NCBI GenBank assembly: GCA_914767715.1
Contig: OU612065.1
Location: 3,100,001-3,164,000 of the forward strand
Reading direction: 5' to 3'
Length of the DNA: 64,000 nucleotides
Source of the DNA: Membranipora membranacea
Taxonomy: Eukaryota > Bryozoa > Gymnolaemata > Cheilostomatida > Membraniporidae
In this document: positions 45,938-60,900 of the stretch, piece after piece
Layout of the letters: each line of letters begins with the position of its first letter
Numbering within the stretch: the first letter of the stretch is position 1
Position numbers and translations under genes: made by a program
Notes under the pieces: generated by a model
Databases searched by the model: none
Told to the model about the DNA's origin: nothing
The model's input: only the letters and a program-made list of their open reading frames with translations

Positions 45938-48900
45938 ATGGAGGAACTGGTTGAGTACATTCAGTCCGAAAATGCCTTGCTTGACAGACAGATGGAAGAG
46001 AGAAAAGAAAGATGGAACAACTTTTGGCAAAGCTTCAGCAGTTATAATTCTATGTTAAAAATTGACAACAGGCCATTACTTGGTCCAGTTGTAAGTATTT
46101 GGTCTTTATTAAGGAGTAACTCCTTGTTTTAATTGACTATCATGATAGCTCTATGTTGAGAATTGCAATGATTGCTTGAATCTATTAGTATTAGTCAATT
46201 GTAACTTTATCCTTGCTATATATATCTACTATATCTATGATAGCCAATGTGTTGAGTGGCTCTGATTGATGGGTGACCTGGCATTGGCTCTTTCTTCTCC
46301 CCCACCCACCAAGCAGAGCCAAGACCTTGGCTATCTATATCACTCTCCTGTCCAATGACTTCAGATGCTCAAAACAGTTGCTTATTTATTTGGTCTTTCA
46401 GTAGAGCATGTTCATTCCCAAATCACCTACTGCTTGATTAAACGATTTGGAAGCGAGCTTGCCTAATTGAAATACTCTTTGAGCAACGGTTTTAAGCCAA
46501 ATCATCTCTATCACCTCACTCCATGCTCGATCCAGGAATACTCAGCACTAGGCAGATCATATCATTTTCCCAGAAACAATCAGACAATGATTTTGTCTGT
46601 TTTTTAGGTTAGTAGAAATAGCCCTCCCCCCCCCCGCCCGTCTATCTCTGACATCTTTTAAAGCAGTGGTGAACTTCCCTCGCCGGGCGGCCGTCAGGTG
46701 GGGGGCAAAAGTCTGGGGGGCTCAGGCTATGGTAAACTAGATAGTCTAGAATTGAAAAAATTACCTTTCTCATGTTTTATAACCGGGCTTTATTAATGAT
46801 TCCATTACTGATCTTTCTAATAACAATTAAATAATGAGTGAGCTAAGAAAATCTCATGTATATCTCACAGATAAAAATGAAAGGGCAACTTGTAATATGA
46901 ATATTGGTCAGTATTCATTAAAGAATACGTAAAGACCTGAGTCCCAGCGCCATATATGGTCTAACTGAGCCCCAAGGTAGACTCTTATGCATCTCAGAAA
47001 ATTATTTGGTCACCTATTAGTATTTTAAAATTGGGCATTTTGACCTGAGCACCGTTCTTAATGTTGGTTTGGTGACTGTGTTCAGGCGGGCCGATCGGCG
47101 TGTGTTATTGACCGGTGTATAACTCTCGACTAAATCGTGCAGGCAGTGTTTATCAGTTTGTCTTATAACTTATGTACTGTTTGCTGGAATGGTCCAGTAG
47201 CTCGAGGATTGGTCTCATATTGTTATTGTTATGGCAGACACGTCCTCATAATCTGCAGTCCATCTTCTACTGGGGATTGTTTGGCCCCCAGGTGTGCTCC
47301 GACCTTCCTGCAAACAGAGAGCAAAATGGCGCAGATATTGAGGCCTCGCCAATAAGGCTCTAATATTTCGCTGCGCATGCCTCGGGATGGGCGAGTTTTA
47401 AGACACCTGATTTTAATCAACCTTTACAGGTGTACATGATGATAGGTAGAGAACTACCCTGTCTTGAAAAACTTTGTGAGGTGAGGGGGTGGGTTAGCTA
47501 CTCGATCTCAGGAGGGAACAACTATTTTCTTCTCGATTTCGAGCCCGCAAGTGTTGACAAGCTTTGTCTCTTCCCCCCCCCCCCCACCAAAGCTTGTCAA
47601 GACAGGATAGTTGAGAACAGGATCACAAGGCTGTTTCATATTTCTGTTAACACACTTTTGATATCTGAGCCACTAGCACCCATAATCCAACTTAATCACT
47701 TCAACATCGGTATGTCTCTGCTTCGACAAATAGGTTTAGACTAATGAAATTAATAGAATTAGTGTGATTTTGTGTAATGGCGGCACATGCCAGTAATTGG
47801 TCTCAAGTTTGATGCCAATCTCATTCAGGCTCTTGTAAAAAAAACAATCTCTGTGATGTTAGATAGATGTGTGTAGTGACGAAGCACCACATTTCCACCT
47901 CTTCATTGTAGTGTGTGTGTTCGATAGTGGTCTGCTTTGTGTATAATTCAGTTTTGGTTTTGCCAATATGTAGATCTGCTATATCGGTGCCAAAGTTGTA
48001 GTCGCAGTGATTTATTTGAGCCAACTTGTTGATAGATCAACTCACTTTTTTCTCGTTTTGGCTCTGCCCGCATTTACATGCTTCCAGCTGGACATCTATA
48101 CCTGACAGTATAAACATTTCTCAATTTTGAATAAGTATGACTTATCACTAAAGGCGGTTGTATATGGAGAAGTACTGTTATTGAAGATGTAAAAATAATT
48201 GAGAATTCAAGCTAAGCGATTCATTTCAGTGTTCAAAAGATCATTCTATTGCTTCTTTTATTTTTTGTTGTTGGTTTCACATGGACTTATTTGCTTCATG
48301 CATTGATCGGTGGTTAATAAAGTTAATAAAAAATATATGACAAAAAAGGTGACGCAATATAACTAGAAAAAATCTTCTCTACCAGTATATAAAATCAATA
48401 AATATATAAATATTGATTTTGTGTCTTTGGAATAGTTTTTTAAGCTGCGTAGAAAGTGGTTTTGCTATACCAGGTTGATTTAAATTAAAATTGGTACTGT
48501 AGGCTATTGAGATCTGATTCCATATTTAACAGTCATTATCCGGTTATGCTATCCCTTGTCTCTCAACCTTACACAGCTAATATATGACATGAAACGATGA
48601 GGCTTCAACTGTAAGCCTAACAGTCTTTTTTGTTCAGCGCCCAGTCATCCAATGTGAAATATCTTGTAAGTCAGAGTTGTTGCCTCATGCATGTAGAATA
48701 AGTAGGAGCAGTCAACTCCGAATGAAAATATAGCTGTATGATGAGATAATTCTTTTGAGAATATTGAAAATAGTGGCTGGGTGAACAGGTATCTTCTATA
48801 AGGTAGTATCAATTCAAGTCAACACAGTGACACAGCAATCGTTCTCCGTAGAAGGGTATAGGACTTCGTTCCAGGTGATACTCAATGAGGAATTCAAGAA

Positions 48901-51900
48901 CTCAACACAGCTAATATTTTCCCATAGTTCCCCATTGAGGATTATTATGATTTATTAGAAGGGTTGTTATCGTTTATTTTGGATCAGGTAAGACTTACAT
49001 GAGGATGGGCACTACCATCCTGATAAGGCTTAGTATCAATGATAAGCCTCAGTCTGACTAAGTTTGGTGATGCCAAACATCAGTCTCGACAGCATATACC
49101 ACCCTAGTTGTACTTTTATTGGCATCGTGCCAATACCTTACTTGGTCAATATAGGCACCTTAGTGATATTATGGCGCGACTCTATATTGAAGCCTGACAA
49201 TGCTTGAATTAGAATTCCTCATAATAAAGCAGCACATTACCAGTGCAATATAGTAAAGTTGTACAGCAATTTATTTGTATAGCTTCTATCAGTGAATAAA
49301 GTATGTTTATCAGCACGCTTGAAATATTTTGAGCTGACACCCAATGGATATATGGCACAACGCTTTTGGATTTTATAGGATCAGGTATGTGGGATGTACA
49401 GGAGGGTTTGATGGTTACCGAAAAACCTGAGCCAAGTCATAAGCAGTCAGGACCCAATATAAGTGGAAACTTTTTTTTTTACTTTACGCTGAGATTTTGA
49501 TAATTAGCTCAATATTTTGACATGGCTGATATAGCTGTGAGGGGAAGACCTGACATTTCGCTGTGCGGCAAGCTAATATAAACTGCAGTACACACACCAT
49601 AGTTGATTTAAGACTTGAGATCAAGCATTATGCGGCTAAATTTCCATGTCAGCTTTCGGCAGCTGTGTCATACTGGCCAGTCTCTTGGGTCGTAAGCATT
49701 AGTTTAGTGACTGGTCACAATTTTCATTGGTTAGGCAAAAAAACACACTTGAGAAATGTAAAGTAACATTTGTGATTAGATTCTGTTTTCAATACCGAAC
49801 ATGTTATGTGCAATAGGATGTCTAGGGCTGTCTTCAGAAGAAAAATATCTGCATTAATGGTAATAATTGTCCTTTCAGTCATAGGCATAGGCATTTTAAC
49901 ATGGTCGTATCTTACTAGGTCCTTATGAAATCGTAATATTTACTTTCCTCATAGGCTATCATCTCTGGTCCCTATATTTTTGGTACAGTGTAATGTTAGC
50001 AGTAGCAGTTACAACGGTCTTTCCTCGGCATCTGGAGTTACAAGCATGGTATACTTTACCATTGTCCATGGTCATGATTATGGAAATAGGCAAAGTAACT
50101 CCATATGCCTATGTGGACTTTGTACAACTAAATGTGAAAAAACTGTCACATTTCATTCGAATCGCAATTGGGCTAAAAATTTACACACTGCCTCATTGGC
50201 AGAATCAGAGGTCCTACAGCGGCCCTCTTGCACCCTCACCACCCTAGGCCTTTGTACATTAAAAGGGATGGCAACAGCTGTGTTGTTTTCCAAAGCAGTA
50301 TGGCTGATAGTTGCAGTTCCTCTTTATTGCAGTCCGGACCCGATACCTCAAGTTTGATGATAAACAATAAATAAGCGTGCGACATAAGCCAAAGGGACTG
50401 CATTCATATTGTTGCACTTGCGTGAGCAACTGGGACTGAGTCTCGTGTGCTTTAGTCCCTACTTCAATGAGTTGAATAATTGGTTTCAATTCAAATTATA
50501 AAAAAATTGGCTCTGTGTCAAGTTCCTTTTTCTATTATAGGAAAGCTTAGCAACGTTTATTGCGAGTAGCTTTGTCACTGCACCTAATTTTTGCTTCCAG
50601 CTAAGTAGCTTTTTATTGTCTTCTGTCAGCCAACAGGAATAATATTTTTAAGACTGGTGTCATTGTGATTAGTACTTAGTTTTCTTACCTTATCTTTGTT
50701 AGACAGAGTTAGAATGCCCAGTGGTCCTTTAAACAAGGATATACCAAAGCTGCTTTTACATTTTCTCCATTCATTATGCAATGATTTGGTCGATTTGCAT
50801 GTTGTCAGTAGTTTCATATGGCAACACCCCAAATTTAAGCTGCTTATTGCTTACTTATATTAATTCACGTATTGACTTTTGGACCCTGGCCTGGAGCCGA
50901 GCCTCATCAGCTCCAGCCTCTTTTTAATTTTACAGGCCTTCAAGTTTCACTGAAATGATTACAATGTTAATGTCACAAGTGAAAGCATAACATTCAATCA
51001 AGTCAAGTTGAAGTTTCATCATTGTGATGCAAATTCTGTACTAAGTTGACGCAGGCCTTGGAGACAGAGCTGCTCCCGTGATATCACAGTGTTTATACAT
51101 AAACATATTGATTTTAACTTTTAACAAATTAAAACCTGAGAACATCGATTTTGTGATGTGTACCATATACTCATTATAATTAGAATTTCAAGCTCTGGAA
51201 GATTAGTAAAATTTACTGTTTCATGGACTCATAATAATTGAGTCTTTGGTGTGTAGTAGAATTGATAGCAAAACTAGCAATTCAATACCAAGTTCAATAC
51301 AAGTGCTGAGTAGATTTCTTAGATATCACAAGAAAATGTTCTACCAAGAAAAACTTTTCAAAGCCGAGATATTACACAAATATAAAGCTATAATTATTAA
51401 TTCAATATTTTCATGCTGTCGTGTTAGAGGAAGTATGAATGGTGAGGCTGACATTATTGTTGTTGCTGTAGATGACAGCTGAAAGAAGACAAGAAATGCT
51501 GATGTATAAAAAGCAGGCTTGTATAGCAGAAATAAGGCTCAAAACAAAAAGTAGAGATAAAGAGTTCCTTAATCGTGTGCAACGAAGTCTGGAGGAAATT
51601 CAGGTATATATAAAAAATACTTTTATACATTATACTACTATCTCTTTCAGATAAAATTGTTTTTTTTTACAGATTATTTCTTCTTAAAGGATGTGATTTT
51701 TTTAATTATGATAATGATTTATTTTAGAGAGAGACTAGTGAGATTGAGATGCCCCTGCACAGGAATGAGAGTGTGTTACAGTCATCACAGTTCACCCCCT
51801 GTCTAGAATTACTCCCATCTCATCCTGACGATCAGCATAACAACAACGCAGCAGACAGTCAAAGCTCAACTACAGATTCCTTAGTACAAGGAGAAACAAT

Positions 51901-54900
51901 CCACCTCAAACCTGTACATGGTCAGTGTCAGTGAAGAAACTCTGCAACCTAAATTATTTTTTGACAGCCGACACCTCATAATAATCGCAGAATTATTTTG
52001 ACACTCAGTTTGTAGTTAAGACTTGAACTAGGTGTCATGATTGTTCAAAATGGATATTTGGCCATAAGGCAGTGATGAACTGTTGTTGAACTTTTACTGG
52101 TCACTGACCACCTGATATTTTATGTGAGCATACAAATGAGAAAATCGCAGATAAAGCCATTCCTCTCTGATGAAAAACTGGAAAGAAATTGAGTTCAATA
52201 TTCTTAACTGGCAGCTTTAACAAGTCAAGTTGCAAGCCCGAGGAAAAATTAGTCCAGAATTTTTAATCTCAAATCCCAAACATTGCAATATTATAACTTG
52301 GCCTGTTTTATTTTCAATTTTATGAGGTCAGCGACCGAATGTATTCGCGACTTTGTTGTTTTCCATAGCTCAGCATTGGCTGTCATAAAGATAACACAAT
52401 AACACAACTAATACTTATTGGCTGGTCTCCAAAATTATCAAAATGAGTATTCAATTAGGCTTCAATAATGTTTTACTGTACAAAATTGAACTCGTGTGAG
52501 CTACCCAATGAAAAGGTAAGTTATAATATGGGCAGAGGAAAATAATTTATACCATGACTCAGTAAAACTAATACACCTGATTCCAAAGGTAAGCCCATTT
52601 CCCAATTAAACTATGTTCTTGAAATTACAGTTCAGAACATGAAGTTTCGAAGTCGGCATGACTTTGACAAGATGAGCTCACCAGCACAGCGGGGATCAGA
52701 CTCAGTGCAGACTTCTGATAGTGAGGAAACAAGAGACCTGATAGTGGTGACAGTGCCTAAAATACACAGGAGGCGAAGAGAGTCTGGAGGTTCTACCGGT
52801 AGTGAGACCTCGTGTAAACCTGATCACAAGTTCAGACCCAGGGCTGGATCTAACAGTTCTATCAGCAGTGAGCCTGTCAGAGTTTGGGAGAGGGAAGAGG
52901 AAAAGGTCCTAAAAGCCACAGTAAAGCGTTCTGGCTCCGACAGTAGACTCAGACGCAGCGGATCTGAGAGAATGGTGAAGAGAAGTGATTCCACTAAAAG
53001 CCTTCGCAGGACTGGATCTGGAGATATCCCTACTGGTCAGTTCACTTCTTAATCTTTATCTAAAATGACAGATTTTTTAAAACATGCTGTCAGATGCCCA
53101 TTGGCCAGCCTTCCCATTTACTCTGTTTGCCGTTTTCAATCAGCTTTGACTTTGTTTCAGTTCTTCAAAAATGTTAATGCTAATTTATGTTTTCATTTTA
53201 GCCATCCGGTCTGAGTCAAACCCTCGAATACACAAGAGATCTGGCTCTGGTGATATGTCATCTCTAGTCTCTAGTAAACAATCTGCCATTAATAAACTGA
53301 CTCGTAGCTACGATATGTCCATTCGGAGTCTCATGTCAGAAGAACTAAGCCTGAGGACCTTATCACACCAGAATGAGGCTAAGCTCCGCTCTGACATTGA
53401 ACCAGTAGAACTAGCGCAACAACTGTTTGACAGTAAAGTCTTATCACCAAAGTACCTATCCAGTTCACCTCATGCCAAGGAGCCTGCTGTGAAACTTATC
53501 AGTAGAGGTGACAAACCAATAAAAAAAACTTCACCAAACAAAGACTCTTCAGGTCCACCTCAGCCTATTAAGGCCATACATGCATTACCGCCTTCTATGC
53601 CTACTAGTAGAGAGAATACATTTGAATCATTGCCTCTAAAGTCTCCTCTTCCTTCTGATGATGAAGAGAAGAGAAGCATGAGATTTCCTGAGGAAAAGTC
53701 CCCTCTCAAGTCCCCGTTAGTTGAGCCCAAGTTTGTAGCTGACTCGCTAGATGATGCTGTTATTGGCAGCGCAGTTGTTGGAATCAGTCATCAGGAATAC
53801 GTGACAGAGAAGCCTGCTGATGTACTGAGACTTAGTCACTACGAATCGGGGGAAGAGGAAGAGGAAACGATTCAACAAGATAAAGGTAATCTAACTCATG
53901 AGTTGTATGATTCATCTGTTCTGATCATGAACATATAATATTATATATTATGTTTATGGTTATGGTTATGATTATAATAGAATATGAACTGCATCATCTT
54001 ATTGTAAAATTACCATTAATATTAAATTAATTGATGATCATTTACTCCTGGGTATAGGAGACAATTTTGTGAAAGTAGGACCATGAGTTGATTCTTATTA
54101 GGCTGCATCAGAAATGGAATCCCATTAATGTTTCATGAATATGGTGGCACACGGTACAAGCCATGATACAAAACACGACATAATTGTTTGGTATCAATTT
54201 GTCAGTTAGCATAAGGCGTGAGCACTCAGTCATTCTTTGTGAACTGTGCAATACTTCTATAATTGATCCCCCCTCAGAAGAAACCCCTAGATTTGAACAT
54301 TATTCATCCACCCGCTCAGACTCCACCATTTATAGTAAAAGAAATGTATATAAATAATTTACAGGATCTCCCTCGCACAAAATCAGTAAACCAATTGAGA
54401 TACCAACAAAGGCATCTTGTGACGACACAATAACCGCAGGTGTGGGCACAGAACACCTGACAGATCATGTCACATATATGGAAACCCATGAACTGGAGGC
54501 TCCTCGGGCTGAGATGAAAACAGAACCATTACGTATTCAAAAAGGAGTAACCACTCCTGTATGGAACCTACTTCACTCTTCAATAGATAGTCCAGGTATT
54601 GCTTTTTGTTGATGTGCCGATGCTGCTCAAAGACAAAAATGCTTAGGCGTTCTCAGACTGTGGTGTATATTCAGCTAAAGAAAAAAAGTAGGAACATGCT
54701 TGATTTTCAGTCTCTTCATTTATTACACCACTGTAATCCTCTACAATAACCTTACTGGATTCTACATTGTATAACAAATATTTTATCTTCTAAGCACACT
54801 ACTCGCAGTAGAAGCATATGCATGTATATATAAAATAGCTAAATTCACTAACCTGTGCAGCTCTTTGTGTCAGTTAGAAACAGGTGCCAGCTGCAGATTG

Positions 54901-57900
54901 GAATCTGGCCGATTATATTGTTGGAAATATAGTGCTGTTGCGAGAAATTTCTGATTTCCTCACTTATAAAAGACTCGACATTGTGTATGTCTGAAAAAAG
55001 GTTACAACTGTAGAATGCCTGAATATATTTCCTAAACATTAGTTTTTAATGACAATACGTATCATTTTTGAAAAATCTTGGTATGACATAGAAATATTTC
55101 CATTCTGGAATATATGCTTTTGTAAACTAATCTATTTGAGTTCTAAACACATGCGCTATGTTAAAAGACATCAGACAGCATTTCAAAGGGAAATTCAAAT
55201 TTGTCCTTCAAGCTTTCAATGCCAGGCTTTGACAGATCATCATAATGGAATCATGTCAAAACTTTGTTGGTCTCCAAATTTGGCTTGACTTATCAAACAC
55301 CTTTGGGGTGGAAATTCGAGCCTACTGCAAAGTTCAGACAATTAAATCAATGTTTATTTTATAACAGAAAATGTCAGTCTTTAGACAAATTAAACAAAGT
55401 CTTTAAACTGTAAAGTCAACAATTATTTCAATATTAATTCTACCATTTAAGTGATATCATTTTATATTTATAGTGTTTTGGTTTGTTTTGGATATATTGA
55501 GCCGAAAATCAATATATGCAGTGGGATGGGTAACTGCAGTTAATGTCTGTCTGTTTCCAGAACAAGACCCAGGGTCTAAGTTTGCTGTCAAGATTAATTA
55601 TACATATTTCAATGGACAGCCGCCGCAAATAGATTAAAAAGTCAAAATCGAATGTGGAAAAATAGCCAATTCATGTCTCTTGTACAAATAGTGTTGAAAA
55701 TGAGGACATTTTATGGACTGGTGCCCGGTACATGCTGCCGTCTTGTGACTTCTTTACCTTGCAATAACCTCTTGTGAGGTTTTACCGTCACCAAATATTG
55801 AGAGGGACGATTCATGTTTAGATATAATGTAACCAGTATGAGATAGCTCGGCTGCTCCTATAAATCTTGATTCTGATGTTCTCATTCTCATCCAGGTTTT
55901 CTACACTTGCCAAGTAAACTGAACCCGAGCCTTGGCGGTGACAATCTAGCACAGCAGTGGATAGTAGATAAGATCTCACAGCTCCACTCTAGCGGTGAAG
56001 TCGACATAGACGACTGGTTACAAAATGCACCTGATAGGTAGGTTCTTGTACAGTTCATTCAATGACAATGAGGTGTGAGTGAAGATCGAAAAGTAAGCAG
56101 CCTCATTGATTGTAAGATTATTTAATACTCAAGTTGAATATTATATTTAAAAAAATGTGTATTACATGTGATTTTTGGCCTTTGGTTTCTCATTAGCTTC
56201 TTGTTGCCGTTGGTCATCGTGGGGTTTCATACGGTCATTCTTTGATTAACTTTTACATGGCACAAATATTTGGTGCTGCCTAGGTGAATAAAATTTTCAC
56301 TCATATCATGGCCTCATTCCTACATTCGTAGGTTTGTTTATGAATCAGCCCTAGTTTCCAAACAGTCAGCACTGTTTAGTCAGCAGTACAAATCAAATTC
56401 CACAAACAAAGGAGCGGGTTTATATTGGATCTTTTCATTGCTGCTGTTCTGATTAAATACAATAAAAATTATAAACTCATAGGTGTTGGTTGCGAAGCAC
56501 ATGGGTTTCTAAAATGCAATGTCAGTTTTTTTCCTAATAGTCAAGCACGGAAGTTTAATTTTCAAGCATGGTTATCGCTGCTCACTCTAGGTACAGACTA
56601 GTGTAAGTTAATTAGTCTTATTTTTCACATTATATTTGAAATGTTTTGTGGTTGACTTTACTTTCTTTAGGCCATCATTGATGGTGTTGCACAAGATTTC
56701 AAAAGTTAAGTTTAGTTTTAGAAATTCCTATCAAGGTCTATGTATATTCAAATGAAAGGGCGATGAAATTGAAGCGTCAAAAAGGCCGGTGTGACTTAAA
56801 TTTTAGGTCTCATGACTTATAAGGACTCTATCTTAGGATAATTTCAAATGCTGTATCAACACCATGTCAATAAGTAAACCTATCATCTAAAACTCATTTC
56901 CTAGCTGCCAACACCTAGCACCAGTAGGCAGCATTGATTAATCCAGAGCCGGTACTTTTTAAGTACTATGTTAAATCAGTGAACAGATACAGTATCAAGC
57001 TGAATGCTGTCTGTATCACCTTGTTCCTGCTGCCTAGCGCTGAGTCCAAGCTTTGGCAGCTCGACACTACAGCTAATATCCAGGGGCCATTGAAGATGCA
57101 TGGACGCAATAATAATGTTTTATAACGAGATTACATATACTTTCATGTAATTTAATCAGACCATCGCTGTGAAGAAAATGTTGATTTTGAAAGTAAGCTG
57201 TGTTATAAAATTTAATTTAAATATTTATTTAATGTACTATCAGTACTTGATATGTAAAATAATAGCTTGTCATTCACCTTTCTCTTGATTATTAGTTTGC
57301 AAAATCCTTACAGGATATTATATGGCATCAATTAGAACAACTCACTGAGATATTTTAAGACAGAATTTTGACACCCCCTAATTGTTGCATCAACACTCTG
57401 CATAATTGTTAACTCTTCTTACTCATATAGCGTCAAACAGAAACTGTACCAACTGCACCCAAATAATCAGCCAGACAACGATGATGATGTTGATGGTAGC
57501 AATCAGAAACAAGATGTGTGCTTGTCAATTGATGATACATTAAGGAGTACATCCCCATTACCAGAAAGCGAGGAAATGCCTGTAATAGACTCGTATCATC
57601 ACAATGAGGATGATGTTCTCACATCGCCTGAATCAGATACAGCTGAGAGGAAGAGAATGTTCCTGAGGAGTAACTCTTACACTCTTGAGAAGCCGTCTGT
57701 TGCTCTTCTTATAGCTGAAAGGGTGTGTGTGTGCGTGTATCATGGATCCTTTTAGCTCTGATTTCTTACCTAAAAACAATTTTTAACTAAGCAAATCTGT
57801 TCGTCCAAATTGATAAACATTCATCTATCCTGCTCTTCCTACATTCGGCCATGTCGTCTTTGTAGTACAAAATTATATAGTGATATTGTGTTTGTGGTTT

Positions 57901-60900
57901 CAGGCAAACCGTATGAGCCAAGTGAGCACAACATCTTCTAAGTCAGAAATAATACCATCCCCGGAGAAGTCTGAGAGCCTTCCAAAAACACACAACAGAG
58001 TAGAAGCTAAGTACAGCCTGCCAAGTAAGCTGGGCTCACCCACACCAAAACCTGCAGTCAGATATCGCTCACAAACGGCCCAACCAACCAACCAACCAGC
58101 CACCACTATTCAACTGACCAAAGATAAAACGGCTTCTCCTACTACAAGACCAATCAGAGGTGAGGGACTATAACATCCTCTTTAAATCGTTGGGCTACTG
58201 GTAATTATAACTCATACATTTACCATCATAATACATGAGCAGCAGAGCTGCTGTGGCATATAGGAAGGATATTATTGACCTGTTGTAATGTGACCGGTAT
58301 CTGGCATGTTGATATTTTTTTTGTTTAGTAAATAAATAGCTGAGAACCCTGGATTACCCTTGGTTCACATTGATTGACTCTTATCAGAAGCAGTGTTTGT
58401 TCATAGACTTAGTGATCAATTAAATAATTGTGGTGGAACCCGAACTTTTGTTGATTTTTTAAAAGAAGCATAATAAAATACAGAGTTTCAATAATCAACT
58501 AAGTAAGCAAGATGCTTTTCAAGAGCTGAGTTATTAGATATGAAGCCTGGGTTACAATCACTCACATAGTTGCTATCACTGTACACACTTTTGGTTGCTT
58601 TTGATTCAGTATTTGAATTACTCTTCTCCTTTGCCCCAGTCAGCTCTTACACTATACTGCTGCATGATTTTGACTCATTTGTCTCACAGGCAAGTCACCA
58701 AGTGCTATTGAGAGAAACAAAGCCATAGCCAGCAAGTCTTATATAGTGGATAAGCCATCAGCAGCATTGTTAGATTCCCTAAACGATTCACAGAAGTCTG
58801 CTGCAGAATCTGTGATGAACTCAGCTCACTCAAAACATGAGCCAACTCAGAGAGGAGATATGTCCTGCATGTCATCTTCACCAGATAGTCTGAGTAGGCC
58901 AGGTAATATGTCATACATTTCTCAAACAGTCGCAAAAAAGCAACTTCAGTCTCTTCTACTCATTTGCAGGCTTCCCAACAATGAGAATTCTCTCCAACCT
59001 TCTACAGCCGAAACAAACCTTAGGTTTTCAACAATATGTCCCAGGATGTGCTTGCGTTTTTCTATTCAATTCTTAACTTAACACTGAATGGATATTTAGT
59101 TCTTAAAATTTTTAATTCAGATTCTCGGAACTCAGACAGTATGAAGAGAACAGCTCAAAGGAAGCTGGAGTACTTCTCTCTGGACAAACTGACAGCTCAG
59201 TCTCAGCAGCAGCCATCAAACTCACAGAAGTCTCCCAGTGAAAGCCATCCTAATCAATCCCACAAACCTCAGCACCACAGTATTAAACATGAGAGCCCTG
59301 ATGTGCCAAAACGAGTCCATATACAACGATATCTCCAACAGCTTGGCCTAGCCGAGCATCCTGTGCAGCAGCCTGTGAAAGAAGCATGGACTGAAGGCTT
59401 GCAGCAAGAGCCGCAGTCCCTCACTCCACCTAAAACTCAGTCTACTCCTTTGTCAGCGAGAACGTCACCCGGTACGCCATTGTTACGTGCAGATTTTTCA
59501 CTGAGTCATCATTACTAAAGTATTGGGAAATGAATTAACGAAGGCTAATCCTTGTTGTGACTTTTACAAAAACTTTATGTTTCACTATTGGATTTTTTTC
59601 CACCACGTAACCAAGTAATATATTTCTGTTTTATTAGAGAATGAGGATAACTCTGCGACAAAGAAACAAACTGCCAGACAGGTCTCACAAACTCACACCC
59701 AACAGAAAAACCAGTCAAATGTCTATGTCAAACCAAACACAGGCGAGAAAACTAAGGTAACGACATGCGCTGCTCAGGTTCAGGCAATATACCAATATTT
59801 GATTTAATTCGGTTACTGACCCTTTCAACCAATTACTTCTTTCAACAGAAATTCTGATTTTATATTTGTTTGATTTGTGAAGTGTCTGTGCTTGTGACAA
59901 AGCCGCTTGAGTTGAATTAAATCCTGTCACCTATAAATTGCTGGATAATGAGCAAATTTGCTAACCTTGAGTCTGACAGGTAAACATGTTATTTTTATTT
60001 CTTTTTTGGTGATAGCTGGTTGAGCAGGTCCGCAGAGAGCTGACACTACTCAAATCAAAGTATTCTAAGAAGTTATCACCAAGAAGTAAAAATGAAAGGC
60101 CTGTCACTGCTCAGCCATCCACTCATCCAGCGCACCAGGTAATCATAGATGTAAAACTATGATAAAACTATTCAGCCATTAGTCCTTATATTCGAACTCT
60201 TATTGATATTCAAACTAAGAACTTTGGTTTGTTTTCATAAGTTATATCAGTACTCCAAACAATCACAATTATGTTCCGAGTAGAGTTTGCTGAGTAGAAT
60301 TTGTGTACTCACTACTTTTAGTCGGCACTGTTCCAATTTAGTGAAAAGCAAAGTTGTTATTGATGGTTAATTACCGTTACAATTATGGTAGGAGATCAAA
60401 CTACAGCACTCAATAACATGTTCAAACTGGATTTGAATTTGTAACAATGATGTAATTGCATCAAGTTATTATTTGCTGCCAATTATTTGTATTTTATTCA
60501 TGACAATGTGCAGTAACACTTCATGAGAAGAATTATAAGCAAACTACTTTGAAATGGTCTTTTGTTAGCCATTTCATCATGCAAGTGACAGCAAAAGCAA
60601 TCAGTGAATTTCATTGTTGGTGCCGCTGTGTAGGTCTTAAAATCAAAAATCCCCAAGAGGCAAACCTGTTTCTTAACATGTTTATTTATGCCTGTTTTCC
60701 AGTCTAATATTGGATTGGCGGGCTCTGTGCTTCACTTTGAAGGCTGGGAAGGCTGCAGTTCAAAGATAGCTTTGAGAATAATTATATTTGATAATATGCT
60801 CTTTGTCATAGATTTTGTTTCTATTGTTGTTGCAGCACAAACAAAAAGAGAACAGACCTAGTACTGCAAGTGTCCTATCTACAACACAATATCAGAAACA

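Noticed and set aside
46663-46720. CAGTGGTGAAC start resembling a hAT transposon end
   Set aside because: I could find no inverted partner or 8-bp duplication in the intron.
49980-50357. 125-codon open frame inside CCP110 intron 1
   Set aside because: It begins without an ATG in good context, has no homology I recognise, overlaps another open frame of similar size, and has no matching splice sites.
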